This document shows positions 34,975 to 49,130 of a stretch of DNA of 64,000 nt, in pieces. The translations under genes and the position numbers were made by a program. The DNA is from Eulemur rufifrons (taxonomy: Eukaryota > Chordata > Mammalia > Primates > Lemuridae), in NCBI RefSeq assembly GCF_041146395.1, contig NC_090989.1, positions 283,742,343 through 283,806,342 of the forward strand, written 5' to 3'. Numbering within the stretch: the stretch's first letter is position 1; each line of letters starts with the position of its first letter. The notes under the pieces were generated by a model. It did not search any database and had not been told where the DNA came from. It was given only the letters and a program-made list of their open reading frames with translations.

Positions 34975-37374
34975 TCGGGAGATGGGTGACAACCGCTGCT
35001 CGGTCAGCAGATGCTGAGCTCACTGAAGGGGCCGCAGCCCAGGCCTGAGCACGTTGCCCTCGGCCCTTCCTGCATCTTCATCCCGTATCACCTGCCTGTG
35101 CAGCTGGCACCCTGTTCTCCCTTGTCCCTATGTCCCCTGGCCAGCCGCAGAGTGTCCTGTGGCCTAGAGTGGACAAGCTGGTTCCACCATCACCGATGGG
35201 GGGTCAGAGGGTGCAGTGAGGGGCAGGGGACCTTCTGGATGGAGGCAGATTTGGAGCCAGCCCTTGGTGAAGGGAGAGGCTGGGGTGAAACTGGTGTGGG
35301 CTCACAGGACGCCAATGGCAATTGCCCCACCGCAGCCTGGGATCCGAGCAGGAGGGCATGTGCAAGGCTGAGAGGGTGTGGACAGAGATGAGCAGAGAGA
35401 AGACGCAGGGGAGAGGCCCCAGGTCGCTGCGTGGAGCAGAGGGGCAGGCTGGGGTGCGGACCCGGGAAGGCAGCACTGGGTGGGCGGCCGTCACTGCTGC
35501 AGGTGTGGCCCTAGGGACAACGGCCTCCCCTGGTCGTCTTCCGAGGGGACCGCTCGGATCCTAGGTGATTATACCCAGGCGGCGCTGAGTTGACAGATGT
35601 AAGGAACACCCCACAGTTCCTGGGGTGGACAGGGGTCCCCCGAAGCACAGGCAGCCTGGGGCACACTCCAGAAGCGAGCAGGCCCCGGCCCTCCATGCTT
35701 TGCTGGCCACCCCAACGTCGCCCCTCTGTGCTCCGCCTTAGTCCTCACGGCCTGGTCCACGCGCATCAGGACCATCCGCTACCGACTGTTGGGAAAATCC
35801 GCGGCTTGGAGTCACGCCCCCTGGTCCAGCGGATCTCAGACCCAGATTACTGGGTCCAAGGAGACTCGAAAAGCTCTTGAATTAGGGAGAAATTTTAGCC
35901 TCTGTCCCGCCCCACGTGCAGGCAATGCTAAGGGCCTTAACCTCAGTTGCTCAGAGGGCGGCAGAGGGCGACTCCTTGGGAACTGCTGACGTGCGGAACC
36001 TTGACTCTCCTGGCCTGTCTGTGGCTGTACCCCGGTGCCCAGGTCACGGGGGACTCGCGCAGCCGCTGGGCACGGGAGTGGGTGGGGGCGGAGGTCAGGG
36101 CTGGGAGGGGGGCAGCCCATGTCCACGCGTTTGGCTACACATGCTGAGCAGTTTTCAAACAGATAAATCTGAAACAGCCGTCCACATCCCACCGCCGAGG
36201 GAGCGTCTCAGGCAGCCAGGCAGGAGGGATCAGAGCAGGGAAGAGGACGGTGGCCCACGTGCTCAGAGGGTCGGGACAGAAAGGAGCAGACCTCGGTGGG
36301 GTCACCAGGTCTGAAGCAGCGAGGTCACAGTCCCGTGTCCGTAACACTGTCCCCTGAACGTCCTTCCCGGCCCAGCACTGGGGACCTGCGTGAGGGACTC
36401 CACGGAAATCCCTGCTCAGCCCGTTCCAGAGCCTCCGCTCGGCCACCTGCCACCAATGAGGCGACCGCACGTCCTGACCGTTCTGCTGTATCAGCTGATT
36501 ATTGCCAGCGGGCCCCGCAGGCGCACGCTGAACACTTCTGAGGACTCAGGAAACAACACGGGCTTGAAAAAAATTCCCAACGTGCCACTCAGCAGTTTGT
36601 CCTAGATCTCCAGCAATCACCCTGATTCCTGAGAGCCTGCGCTATCTCTTGCCACAAGACGGCCCAGCAGGGAGGAGACGACACGGACACAAACGCCAGC
36701 AAGGTTCTTGCCGGAGCCCCAGAAGTAGGTGTTGGGTAAGACCAAGCAAACTGGCGAGAGACGCCTCCGAGGGTCAGGTGACCCCTTTCCACGGTGCGCC
36801 CCGGCAGGGCCACAGCTGGCGTTCGAGCCACGCCTTAGCCGTCAGCTCTCTCGAGCCCTTCCCTGGAACCAGGCTCTAGCTCAGGAATCCTAAGCCTGGG
36901 GCGGGGGCAGAAAATCGTGCAACTTCCAGGCCCAGATGCAAGGGAGGGTTCACTGCACGATTCCAAAGGATGCAGTCTCTCCAGAAGGTTCAGAATCGCA
37001 CCTCCAGATGCAAGAAAAAACCTAGTCCCTGCAGGTCTTTGTAAGGAGAGGTCCTCCTTCCTTGGACGTTCTAAGGCCGGTGTCCCCAGCCCAGGGCAAC
37101 TCTGGCTCCCGAAGGTGGCCCTTTCCAAGACCTGAGGCTGCGGAGCTGCACGGCAGGGGCTTGGCCCTGAGTTGTATCGTCCAGCCAAAATGACACCCTT
37201 GAAAAGAGCTGGCCCTGGTGTCACAGACAACCTGAGAGTCGCAATGTTTGCAAAGGAAGGCTGAGAAGACAGTCCGGGACGAGCGCGCAGAGCAGGAGGG
37301 TCAGAGGAGGCAACAGCACAGCCACCAAGGAGGGTGGCCGTCAGGGCCCCAGCGGGGACACGTGATCAACAGAG

Positions 37375-37870
37375 ACCCCATTACTCATTAAAAACTGCCC
37401 TAGCTCTGGCTTCAATGTTGAGGTCACACCCAGGTCACCAAAAAGATGGTGCACTCTCTTCTAACAATTAAAAAACACCTCATAGAGAGAATTCCTCTGC
37501 CCAAGGTCCCTGGTCCCTGTCTCGTCTGAATCAGAAAGAGGAGCTTGTTTTAGGCCAAGCCCCAGCACCTGCCGAGGCCAGGGGACAAGCTTGTCCCTCA
37601 CTGTGTATGTGCCCAGATGAGCCCAGAGGGTCTAATTAACTCGAGTGGGGCTGGGGGGTGACACTGTGCCCCACGACCGGGTGACAGGGACAACCTGGAC
37701 ACTGCGTCTTACCCGCTAACATGGCTTTCTGCCCAGGTGTATAATTAAGAGCAGAGATCGGGCGCTTGGCAATTGATTCTCATTAAAAGGCTCTGCTCCC
37801 CTGCTGGGAGTCACGGTGTGTGATTCATGTGTCTCTTAGTGTCATTGCCCCCAATTAAGCCTCTATCTGG
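37375..37870. promoter_or_regulatory. Candidate homeodomain-motif-rich enhancer beside exon 2
   Basis: Unique AT-richer sequence with ATTACTCATTAAAA, ACAATTAAAAAAC, CTAATTAACTC (37632), ATAATTAAG (37741), CAATTGATTCTCATTAAAAG (37770) and CCAATTAAGCC (37851). Six ATTA-type cores lie within 500 bases, about 250-740 bases downstream of exon 2 in gene order. This motif clustering is typical of mesenchymal or limb enhancers bound by homeodomain factors. Function is inferred. Confidence 0.4.
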
Positions 37871-38011
37871 AAGTACTTCCTTTCCCGCGACCCCGAGGTC
37901 CCTCGTAACCTCGACCCGGGGAACCATCCATCTCCTTCCACACTTGGAGTCCCGGCGGCCCGGCTGCACCCGGAGACACACGTGCCGGAAGCGGAGGGTG
38001 CAGGGGCTTCA

Positions 38012-38308
<297 letters not shown>

Positions 38309-41300
38309 TCAGCCACAGACAGGAAAAGAGCACCCCAGGAGTGCCCCGGGAGCACCCCAGAGGGCTGAGATGACCCCAGCCAGCCGCTCGCCACCGCCCC
38401 ACCCTGCACCGCCACACGTTTCTGGCGTCTGGAAGACACCGCGGCCCAGCGCAGCACCGGGAGCTGGGAGAGGCAGCGCCACGCCCGGGAGGAGGGTGGA
38501 AGGGCTCCGTACCCGTCCTGCAGGCAGCCACACGCCAGGAGCAAACCCCCCTGCCCACCGCCGCCTTCCTCATTTCACACCTGCTCCTTCACTCCCAAAT
38601 CCTCAGGGGCAAGAGCCACCCAACCCCAGCCCCCCGATGTCCCCTCCCGGCAGCCACTTGCAGAAGCAGCGCCAGACACAAGCCGGAAGGCTGCGGAAGT
38701 TCCTGCTGGCAGGACCGTCTTTAAAGAGTGTGGCTGGCTGAGACAGGAGTGACTGACAGCTCGAGAACCTGCTGTGCCACCTCTAGAGTTTCATGGCCCG
38801 AGCTGTGGCCAAGGAGGACAACAGGAAATGTCACTGGCATATTTCCCCCTCGTTGTCCGATGAAAGTGTGATTTCCCCGTAGCGGTTCACAGCAAACGTT
38901 TAGCACACGTTTGCCCCAGACCTGCACCGACATCACTAAACAACGCGGAGCAGACAGCAAGGGAGAAGCAGGCCCTGCCTCCCTCCTGGAAGGTTCCTGG
39001 CCCTCGATCCAGGGGCCCCTCAGAGAAGGGCAGGGAGAAGCCGAACCCCCCAACCACCCGGAGCCCGGACATTCGCGGGCGAGCTCAAGAGTTACCCCCA
39101 GACACAGAAGTTGGCCTCCATCTGGCAGCACCTCCTCCCACACCACGAGGACCCCAGACCCGCGGCCACCACAAGGCACCTGCCCTGAACCTGGTCAGTT
39201 TCACGTGGAAAGTTCAGCTCATGTTACCACAAGCAAGAGGCTTCTGGGAGTCCAGGCATCACAGTGACAGAACAAGTGTGCCTGTGGCTGGGACGCCACC
39301 CTGGGGTAGGTAGGAGCCCACCGGCCAGTATCCAGCTGCCTATGGGTGTGGACGGGGCTGGCCATGCCCCTTCTGCCAGGCAATCAGAGCGTGACGCTAC
39401 CTTGTCTCAGGTGATCGGCTGGGGACGGACACATGCCGGAGCCAGGCCAGTGGGGCTCCATCCTGGGGCTTTTTCCTTTAGGAAGGAGGGGCCCTCCCTG
39501 CTCTGCTGGCTCCAAACACAGAAGAGGAACCCGGAGCTGCGGGCAGCTGTCTCCCAGGGGTGGGGCTGCCTGTCTGAGGACGCAGAGAGAGACTCCCACC
39601 ACACTGGTTGGGCAGCTGGATCAAGCTGTGCCTGAAGGTGGTTATCTACACAAACTAATATGTTCATTCTTATGCTCATGCCAATTTGGGTTAGGTTCCA
39701 ACATCTGCCACTGAAACATGAGTGCCCATCCCTGGGTGCAGCAGGGTGAGGCAGTCCTGCCCCTAGAGCTGGGGCTCTCCTGAACTTTCAGCTCCGTGAC
39801 TCCCTGGCTTCTTCACCAGGTGGGTGTTACTACACACCTGACGCTGGCTCAAGAGGAAACTCTCGCTTTTTCCTCAAGGGTGGGAGACCTGGAGGTGAGA
39901 GGGGACGGCCGGCGCAGTGCAACCCTGCAGTCAGCTGCACCTGGGCACCACCGCCGGGGACGGTGGGTGCCGGAGACAGCCAGGCAGCTCCACTGCCGGT
40001 CGGAGCAAGCCCCTAGCAAGAGCCCCACCCAGCCCGAGGACCTGTCCCCCCAGGAAGACAGGCCTGGGAGGGAGCAGGCATGGGGCACACTGCACGGGCC
40101 ACACACACGCAGAGCTGGGCGAGGCTCTGAAGGAGACGGGGTGGGGCCAAAGCTACACTTCATCATGAAGCACCCCCGGTGCCCAGTTCCCAGAGTTGCG
40201 AGGTCCCCTGCCTTTGGGGTACCATCTCTACAACGTGGCTTTGCTGCTGTCCTCTGTCGACGTAATCCAGAAACCAGAACACGGAGGGCTGAGGACTTGC
40301 CACTTCGGCGTGGTGTGGGCAGCGTGGGGACCCAGGACACTTGGGTCCAGGCGTCCAGGCTGGCCTCCCCTAGTTTACAGAATCGCCGCCTCTCATGGCC
40401 CCTCCGATTTCCTGGGTGGTCTCCACTGCCACCAGGGCCCAGCCCACCCAGCACCGTCGGTCCCTCAGGCACCTGTGCCACCCCCCCTCGCTGCCCCCAA
40501 GCCCCCGCGGGGCCCTCGCCTTCCGCATCAGAAGCGACGCCGGGTGCAGGTGCCTGGTGAGGCTCCAGGGCACAGCCCAGGCCTGGACTCGGCCGTGGGA
40601 AGCGATGACCGCACCAGCTGCCGGCCACCTGCCGAGGATGACACAGCGCCCAGCCCTGGGTCCGCTCTCAGACCTGAGTCCAAGATGGGTGGTGGCCAGG
40701 GGAGGACATCAGGGATCCCGGCTGTGGCTTCCTGGCCTCGCATCATAACACACCCGTGATGCTCTTCCCAGACCGCTGGCTTGCGGGCCTGTTTTCTCCA
40801 TTGCCGAACGCACAAAGCTGTTTTCCAGCAGGCTTCACGCGTGTGTTCTCAGACCTTTGTAGCAACAAGTTTAAAAGGCCACCAGACCTTTCCCAGGCCC
40901 AGTGCCACCCTCCTGCCGGCCAGGGGATTCCTCTGCCAGAGCTAAAAAAAAAAAATTAACTTTTGAAAAAGGTGTGGGGAGGCCTGAGAGGAGCCTGGCA
41001 GCGCAGGCTCCGTGCGACCTGCCTTCCCATCTCCCCCAGGACGAGACTCCGCCCGGCACGACATCCGGGAGCAGGTGGGTGTGGGTTTGAAGCCAGCGTC
41101 ACCCGCTGCTAGGGAAGAGCTCGGCGGGTGAGGCCAGGGAGAGACGCTTCAGAGGACGCCGGCCCCCCGCGCGCAGTCCTGTGCTCTGTGGCTCAGCACA
41201 CACGAGCCCTGCCCTCGTGCTCTTCCTCCTGGTGGCGATGGCGGGGCAGGAAAACATCCCCGGCGGTTCCAGCAGGACTCACTGTGCGTCCCCGGTGCTC

Positions 41301-42744
41301 AGGGCAGACGGAGACGGCACTGCCCGTGCGGGGCCCACACCCAGCGAGGGGCCCACCCTGCGATGCGAGGGTCCTGTGACGTGCCCGGAGGCCCCCAAGA
41401 CCCCCCACCTGGTGCAAACAAGCCATCTGCAAAAGCTTCATGACACAAAAGTTGTGCTGCTTCCACGTAACCCTCGCCGTGACTGGCTGACGCTGCGGTA
41501 AGTCCCCAGAGAGCAGCAGGTGCCTGGCCCTGCCTTGGCCACCCAAGCCCTTCCCAGTCCCCCTACAAGCACCTTCCACTCCACACAGTTTGGACGCTAA
41601 AAACTACACGTCCCAGATGCCCTTGCAACAAGGATTTGGGACGCAAATTCGATTCTACCAATCAGGGAGCATCTGCTGCAGCTGGAAGGGTGAGAGGAAG
41701 GTGGCAGCCCCTCCTGCCCAGCCAGCAGGGCCACAGTGAGGCGCCAGCATGCAGAGGCAGTCCTGGCGTCCGGGCGGCATAGGTGCCAGGGCCTTGGGAC
41801 CCATGAGTTCTTGCAGTCTGGGTGGCAGCCTCACTAAGGTGGTAGAATCCGGAATCCGAGGCCCGGCGTCAATGCCACCACCACCCCGCCAGCCTCGGGG
41901 AATGGAACGATCAGGAGGCGCCTTCCAAGCGCTGACCCCAGCGCCTCATCTCCCTGGCGGGGAGGGGACGCCTCGGGCAGAAAGGAGTCACAGCCAGAGA
42001 GTCCCACTGGGGCCGGCGGGGGTGATGTGGTTGACAGAGCTGCTTCCAGGTGGCAGCACCCACCCGGCCCGGAAACACGGGCACACACAGCAGCAGCAAA
42101 GGGGCGGAGCTGTCTGCGCCGGGCGGGACAGAGCCCCGCGGGCACGAGAGCTGGCACACGCCACACGCACGCGGCACAGCCGTGTTTGTTGAGTGAGCAC
42201 GCCCACGGCTGCGTACATGACAGGCCAGGGGCGGGGAAAATGACAATGTTACTGCTGTTCTGCTTTTGTGAATCGAGCCTCACCTCACCTTGGCTCACGA
42301 GTTACGGTTGGCGTCTGGCCATGGGCTCCGCTCAAGCCTCAGCGAGCTGCGGGCAGAGGCGGCCCCCCAGCCCACCCACCCCCGTCCAGGAAGGCAGCGG
42401 GGCCCGAGGCCCTGAGACGGCCGTGCGGCTTGTGCATCAGACCTTTCCCTCTAATTCTATTCCTTTTGTCCCCTCAATAAGTGACACGCTGTTAAGCACT
42501 GGGGACGGCACAGACGCCTTTGAAGCTCAGACCACCCGTCTCTGCCAGACAACTGCTCGGCTAGTGTCCCCTCCACCCTAAGGTTAGGAATTGTGACCCG
42601 CCACACCCTGCTCCTTCTTGCCAGCAAACGCACCGGGGAGGCCCCTGGGCCACCGAATCCATACCGTGTCCTCGGATCCCACCAGGTCACTCATGACTGG
42701 CTTCCCCATGGGGGTGGCAACCCTTCCCTCACCCCCGTCCCAGT

Positions 42745-42874
42745 GCCCCCCCAAACTAGAGCAGGTGCCCCCAAAGCCAGAGCGGGTGTCCCCAAAGCCG
42801 GAGCGGGTGCCCCTGAAGCTGGAGCGGGTGCCCCTGAAGCTGGAGTGGGTGCCCCCAAAGCTGGAGCAGGTGCC
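42745..42874. repeat. 21-bp tandem repeat, about 6 copies
   Basis: Units such as GAGCGGGTGCCCCTGAAGCT repeat in register of 21 bases with substitutions (CCCCCAAAG or CCCCTGAAG; CCAG, CCGG or CTGG). Because 21 is a multiple of three, an open frame with a repeating seven-residue motif runs through it, without other evidence of coding. Confidence 0.92.
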
Positions 42875-45800
42875 CACTGCCACTACTTCACCATCAAGAA
42901 GCGCTTCTCAGAGCGCAGGCCCATCTGCCGGCCTGACCTCCGCACCCTGCCCCGGACCCCTGGCTCCCGCCAGCTCCTGCCCACAGGGAGGGGCCGGTAC
43001 TCACAGCACCTTTACCTCAGGGACAGGTTATTTCCAAGCCCTCCCCGCAGTGGCTGGATCCAGCGGTCCCGGGCTCGGGGATCTCCGGGCAATGTGCCAG
43101 CCCCGTCTGGGTCTCTCTGCCCGACTTCACCTGCAGGGCCCCCGTCCACACACCCGCCACGGAGGCCAAAGGGAGCTGGGCTCTCAAGTCACACGCACAT
43201 GGAGCACCCAGGATCCCGACTTCTGGGCAGTGCAGCTGGGGTAAGGCGAGGCACACGGCTCCAGTCCCTGGCACTCTGCTCTTGCCACACTCAGGCCCAT
43301 GCTGGGGTGGCTCCAGCCCCCAGCCGGAACAGGGCAGCATTTCTGCCTGGCCCCTGAAGCCCCGGGGCCCATCCTCCCCAAGGCCACACCCGGCACTCAA
43401 AGCATCAAGGTCTCCAGACACCGAGGGCTAAATCCTGCCAATGTCTGGGGACTGCCACAGTGAAGCCAGTGCGAGGGACTCGATGGAATGAGCCAGCTCA
43501 GGGCGGGGTAGGGGGGTGGGGAAGATGGAGAGAGCCCATTGGGGGAGCTCTGGGGAGGACTGTGTAGGCTCCAAAGTCAACATTGTTATTGTTAAGAGAA
43601 AATTTAAGAGCCATCTACATAAGCACCAAGCTTTAAGTCTTTGAAGTTCTCGGGACAGCGCTGCCTAACCCATTCATCCTGAAAGAGGAAGTGAGGTGCA
43701 GAGGAGGGTGAGGCCAGGGCAGGGCCGGGGCTGGTGCCCTCCTCAGCCCCCAGCCCGCCCGGGTGGCGTCTCCAAGCCACAAGGGCAGGACGCAGCTGGC
43801 AGCCCCCCTGCTCTCCCCGAGACTGTGACTGCAACTGCTACACGCACATCTCTGCAGACTGCAAACCCCGGAGGGCAGGGGCCCAGCACAGCCCGGCAGA
43901 CACACGCAGTAACTGCTAAGACGCCCTCAGTCTGTTTCGTGTTTGCAAAGGGCTCTCCGCTGTGCGGCCTGACCCGGACCCAGGACAGGCAGCTACGCCC
44001 ACGGCTGTCCCTGTGAGTTCCCTTCCAACGCATCCCGGACGCGAAAGAGCAAAGGAGCCACAGCTCTTAACCGACAGGACTGAGGGACGGCCGGTGAGGG
44101 AGGGTCTGGCCCAGGGCTAAGGCCCCCCCGCCCCGACCGTGTGGCCTCATCAGTGAGGTCAGCTCAGCAGGTTGAAAACCAAACAGGCGCTTTGGAGGCT
44201 CCGACTGGCATTCTTCTCCAGTGACTAACCGATGGGGACGGGGTGGGGGCTGTGCCGAGGGCCTGGGGGCGCAGGCAGCGTGTCCCGGGAGCCTGGCAGG
44301 TGGCTTCCCGCTCCCGCTGCCCAGGGCTGCACTGCAGGGTGGAGACCGGAGCCCCAGCACCCACACAGTCAGGGCCGGCCGCCCAGCTCACTGCCACACT
44401 GGGAATCGGCCGCCCTGACCCACCGAAAACACCCATCAACTTCCAACTCCTCTGCCCGACATCAAGTCCTCACCTTCGCCCTGTGGCCCGGTGGGTTTGC
44501 CCGGAGGCCCCGGCTCTCAGTGGCCCATCCTCTCACCAGTGCCACATGGTGTCCCCTCCACCCTCTGTCCTGGTGCGTCAGAGCAGTGCCCCCTTGGGTT
44601 GTGCAGTGCACAGCATGAGCATCCTCTTCCAGCCCTAGGCCCTCTCTGGGCATGGCACAGAGGAGGGCAGCGGTGTGGAGCTGGACACTGGACTGGCACC
44701 TGGCTCTGCCCCTCCACAGCGCGGGCCCTGGTCCTCATCCTTGGCTGCGGGTCTTGGAGGTTCACAGGCAGGAACAGATGCAGGGACTTCCTGGCAGGAG
44801 CTGGCACCTGGAAGGGTCTTGCTGTCCCTAACCCCCACCCCGTCAGCCTTTGCTGAAGTGTCTCTGACCAACTGTGGGCTCGCCCGTCCCAGAGCCTTCA
44901 GGGCCTAAGCCAGGCCCACACTGGGACACCCACTCGCCCGGCCCACTGTCTTTCACGGGGCGAGGACACAGCCCATAAGCCCAGCTGGGGACCCTGTTTC
45001 AATCTTCACCCCTGATGGTGGCCCAGAGCAGGCCCTGTGGCACCCGCATGTTTGTCCATAACTTCCTGCTCACTGTTTCCATTTCTAAGAGCGAAGGACC
45101 CACCCAAACAGCCTCCTGGGGGATGCCTTCTCCTGACAAGAGCGTCACTGCCCGCACCACGCTGTTAGCATACGATGCTCTGTGTGAGTCACTCGTGCAA
45201 GTCACCCACCTGGCTGGCCCCGCTCCATCCCCGGGTGGGCTTGGCGTGGATCTCAGATCCCCCATACGTGAGCCCATGGCCCTGGGCAAAGGGGGTCTCA
45301 TCACGGAGGCCCCCTCGCTGGGGCAGGGCTGGCGGGAGTCCGGTGGCTGCCGGGAGCGCGTGGGCAGCGCTGGCTCAGCCACCCAGCCTGAGATCTGACC
45401 ACCAGACAACACCGGGCCACCTCCCCAGGCCCCCAGGCAGCGCCACAAAGCAGGAACAGGGTAGGGAGGGGCCGTGGGCTGCAGGCTGTGGCCCCAGGGA
45501 CTGCTTTTCTGTGACCAGACAAGGAGGCCCAGAGACAAAAGCACAGTTTCAGCAGGGTCCTCGCTACCACACCACAGTATCATTTAAGGGTGACACGCTG
45601 TGAAGGGAGGCTCGGCATGGAGCGAGATTGACGGGACCTGAAAGCCTGAAGGCATCTGGGACAACAGAGGGCAGAGGCCACGTGACCCTGTCACAGATCC
45701 AATCACCGCCAGTGAGGACCAGCACGCAGGGCTCCACTGGGATTCTGCACAGACCCACGCCCCGCCCACCGGGCAGGGGAACACTGACCCCCCGACCCCT

Positions 45801-46229
45801 GTGCCTCTTTCCAGGCCTGGGAGTCCCCACCCCCAGGCAGCAGGCTCCGCCTTGGGAAAAGGCGGGCATTTCAGGGGTCACCCAGGTACAACCAGGCTGA
45901 GCTCCCAGCTCCCGCTCCGTGACCCAGGGCCCGGACCGCCTTCTCTTCCCGGCAAATGCCAATCCCATTTTGTCTGTGCCGCACTTGTCTGTGCCCTGGA
46001 GGGCGAGTCCTGTCGGGTCAGGCAGGGACGCAGCAGCTCCACAGCTAGCACCGCCCACACCCTGCCCCAAGGGATCTCTGAGGCAGGGCTGCACACACAG
46101 GGGCCGGAGGCCAGCGCAACGAGCCCGTCATGGGGGGCTGGCTGAGGCCTTGAGCACCCCATGTGCCTACAGGCCCTGGGCTTGTGCCCGAACACCTCGC
46201 CTCCCTCATTCACTACGGCAGCCCCCAGC

Positions 46230-46345
46230 GTCGGCCCCTGCGTCTGCAGATACGAAACTCAGACTGAGAGCGGGTAGGGAAGTCGCACAAGGTCCCACTG
46301 AGGTCCACACAGCCGTCTGTCTGGGCCCAAAGTCTTGGTTCTTCC
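46230..46345 (-). mobile_element. MIR SINE fragment
   Basis: CAGATACGAAACTCAGACTG, AAGTCGCACAAGGTCCCACT and GTCTGGGCCCAAAGTCTTGG follow antisense MIR order weakly. Confidence 0.35.
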
Positions 46346-48744
46346 CTCTACGCCATGGGGCAGACGCTGGGCAAACGCCGCTGAGATGCTGCACACGGAC
46401 GGCTGGGGGCCTCCTTCCACGGGGGGGTCGTCGGGGGGCGCCGGGCAGTGACGAAGACAGGGAGGCTCACCCCGGGGACAAGCAGACGTGTCCTTGGCCA
46501 GATGTTCAGGACCTTGGGAGACCCTGCGTGGACAGAAGGACCCCAAGATCCGAGCCTCGGGGACGACAGGGAATCACAACCTCGGCAGATGGGACAGGGA
46601 CAAGGCGGAGCGGCCTCTCCTGTCTAAATTTCTAAACATCAAGATGCCACACTGGGTGTCACTCGAGAAGGCAGCCTGGACACACAGGTGTCCCCCGTTC
46701 CTGCGTCTGCACACGGCGAGCTCGGCAAACCCTCATTAAAGGACTGAGGCCCCAGCACCCGAAGGAGAAACAAGAGCATGGGGACGGGCAGGGAAAGGAC
46801 GGAAGGATGAGGTGGAAGGATGGGACAGAAGGATGGGGACAGACAACAGCGCCCAAAGGGAAGAGTGGTGAAGCACGGCTGCACAGACGGTGGGACAAGC
46901 GGGCGGGTGGATCGGTGTGTGCCTGAAGGAATCAGGAGCACCGTCATCCCGAACACCCAGGGGATAAACCTCAATTTCTCAGAGACTTGGGCACCAACAC
47001 CCACCGACACTTCCCCGGCCTGGGAGGCCTCGCTCTCCCCCAGGACCAGTGAAGGGCCGCATCTTATCCCCATGGCAACTGCCTCCCAGGCAGAGGCACT
47101 CTGCACTCAGGCCCAGCACCTCCCAGGCCTGCCTGGAGGAACGGCAGATGCTCTGGGCAGTGCAGACGTGTGGGCCTCCCAAGGCCTCCCGGGGAGTGAG
47201 GCCACTCGGGACAGACCCCAGAGGGGAACCGCTGCCCGGCCCCCGTGCCAGCAAGGCAGGGGAAAGTGCCTCGGGCCTGGCCTGACTCCCAGGCTGGGCA
47301 GGAGAACACATGGGCCGCCTTGACCTTCTCCCTCTCCCGGGCCGAAGTCTCGCCTCTCCTGCCCAGCAAGTCAAGAGCTCTGAGAAGCCATTTTATGGTG
47401 AAAGTTCAGCTGGCATCACCCCACTTAGGAACACACTGTGGCTATGGAGGGGCCGCAGTGGGAGGCAACTCCCCCAGGCACCTCATCCGGGGGGCCGGCT
47501 GCCCGTCTCCCACCTGCCCCTGAGGCTGGCCTGGGGTCTGGACACCAGGCACCTCCACTTCCCCTGCACACTGGCCAGGCGCTGCCCGGGTGCCCTCTGC
47601 AAGGTGGGGGCACACACGCCTGCCCCCACCCTGAACCCGCAGGCACCGACAGTCCAGCTGGTGACACCCGGATGGAAAGGTCACCCCCGATGCACACACA
47701 CTGCTGCCCGATGGCAAGCCGTGCCCAGTCGACGACGCAGCGGAGGGACGGGCTGACGAGGCTGCCGTGTCCAGACACAAAGGACCCTGGAGGGGCTGAC
47801 AGAGCGCCGTGCACACTCTGGGGCCACACAGGAATGCCCCGGGCACAGGCCACACACCCACCCACCCACGGGGCAGCACTCGCCAGATGCAGCACAGAGT
47901 CCCGGGCGAGGGCAGGGCCAGGCCACCTCTGTGACTGGCTCCTGCTGTCCCTGCAGCTGGGGCTGCATAGACCAGACCCAAGACTCTGCACTGAGAACTG
48001 AGAGGAAACGCCTGCGGCCAGGGGACAACCTGCCCCGAAGAAGTGTGGGACGCGCCCACCTCCCAGTGCACCCTCGCAGCAGCCTCTTGTGCGTTGTCGC
48101 TGCCCGCCACCTGTCTGTCGGAATAGACATGTTCCTCTGGCCCTGTCATTTCTCAAAGGACTGTGAGCAGAACAGAACAGAATGTCACCAGGGACACCCT
48201 GCCCGCGGCCATCTGCCAGAGATGGCACACCACAGTGCTGCCGCCCGGCACCGCGCACACGGGCACTGCCAGCGGGAGCCTCTCACTCCGCAAGCAGAGC
48301 CCACAAGCTTGACGGGGAGCCGGGTGAGTAGCCAGGTCTCCTCAAGATACGTCATCGCCTTGTCCTGGAGGACAGGGGGTGCGAGTGGCGCTAGCAGCCA
48401 GATTCCACCTGCTGGGGTTGGTCGTGTTTGCACAGGCGAGCTCCGCGTGGTCCACCTGCTTCCAGGAGGACCCAGAGAGTGGGTGGCTGCCACTGGCCCT
48501 GGTGCCACACTGGCAGAGAGGTGAGGACAGGCCCATGTCATCCATCTCTGCACCCTGGGCCTCACCCAGGCCTGGCACCCGAGAAGTGCTCACGAAGCCG
48601 TGCTAAGGGTGGAGGGCAGGCACGAGACAACTGCAGAACTGCACCAGCTTCAGACCAGACTCTCACGGGCCCGGCTGACCCAAACAGCTCCTTGAAATGG
48701 ACAAGCGGCACCAGTTGCTGGCTCAGCTGGGCTGTCCCGGGGCT

Positions 48745-48840
48745 TCACTCACTCAGTCATTTTCCACTGAGCACCTGCGACACACCAGGTGCAGGCTGAA
48801 GGCCCACACCATTGCTGAACGAACCCTCTGTCCTTCCAGA
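48745..48840 (-). mobile_element. L2 LINE 3'-end fragment
   Basis: TCACTCAGTCATTTTCCACT, GAGCACCTGCGACACACCAG and GTGCAGGC match the reverse complement of the L2 tail (cattcattcaacaaatatt, gagcacctactatgtgccag). Confidence 0.5.
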
Positions 48841-48999
48841 GTCAGGGGCAAGGCCCTGGCCCCACTGACCGGAGCATTTCCAGAAAGCCTGTCCCCACCG
48901 GAGGCACACGGGCCTCCTGCATGTTCTGGCAGACACTTCAGGCCTTAGAAGGCAATGACAAACATCTTCCCCTATACTGAAATGCTCAACAGAACCAGG

Positions 49000-49130
49000 T
49001 ACAAGGACAGACCCTAAAACCACAAGCAGCTCCACCACACTAGGCCTCAGTTTCCCCACTGTAAAGCAGGTATGACAGCAGGACTGGCCTTACCCAGGAC
49101 GCTGTGAATGGCAGCTGAAATTAGCAGCTC
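49000..49130 (+). mobile_element. MIR SINE fragment
   Basis: TAGGCCTCAGTTTCCCCACT, GTAAAGCAGGTATGACAG and ACGCTGTGAATGG resemble the sense MIR 3' half (tgcctcagtttcctcatct, gtaaaatggggataat). Confidence 0.55.

Noticed and set aside
41590..41700. Possible old LTR or DNA-transposon text (AAACTACACGTCCCAGATGC, CTACCAATCAGGGAGCATC)
   Set aside because: It resembles a familiar mammalian repeat segment but I could not place it in a family or set boundaries, so it is not listed as a feature.
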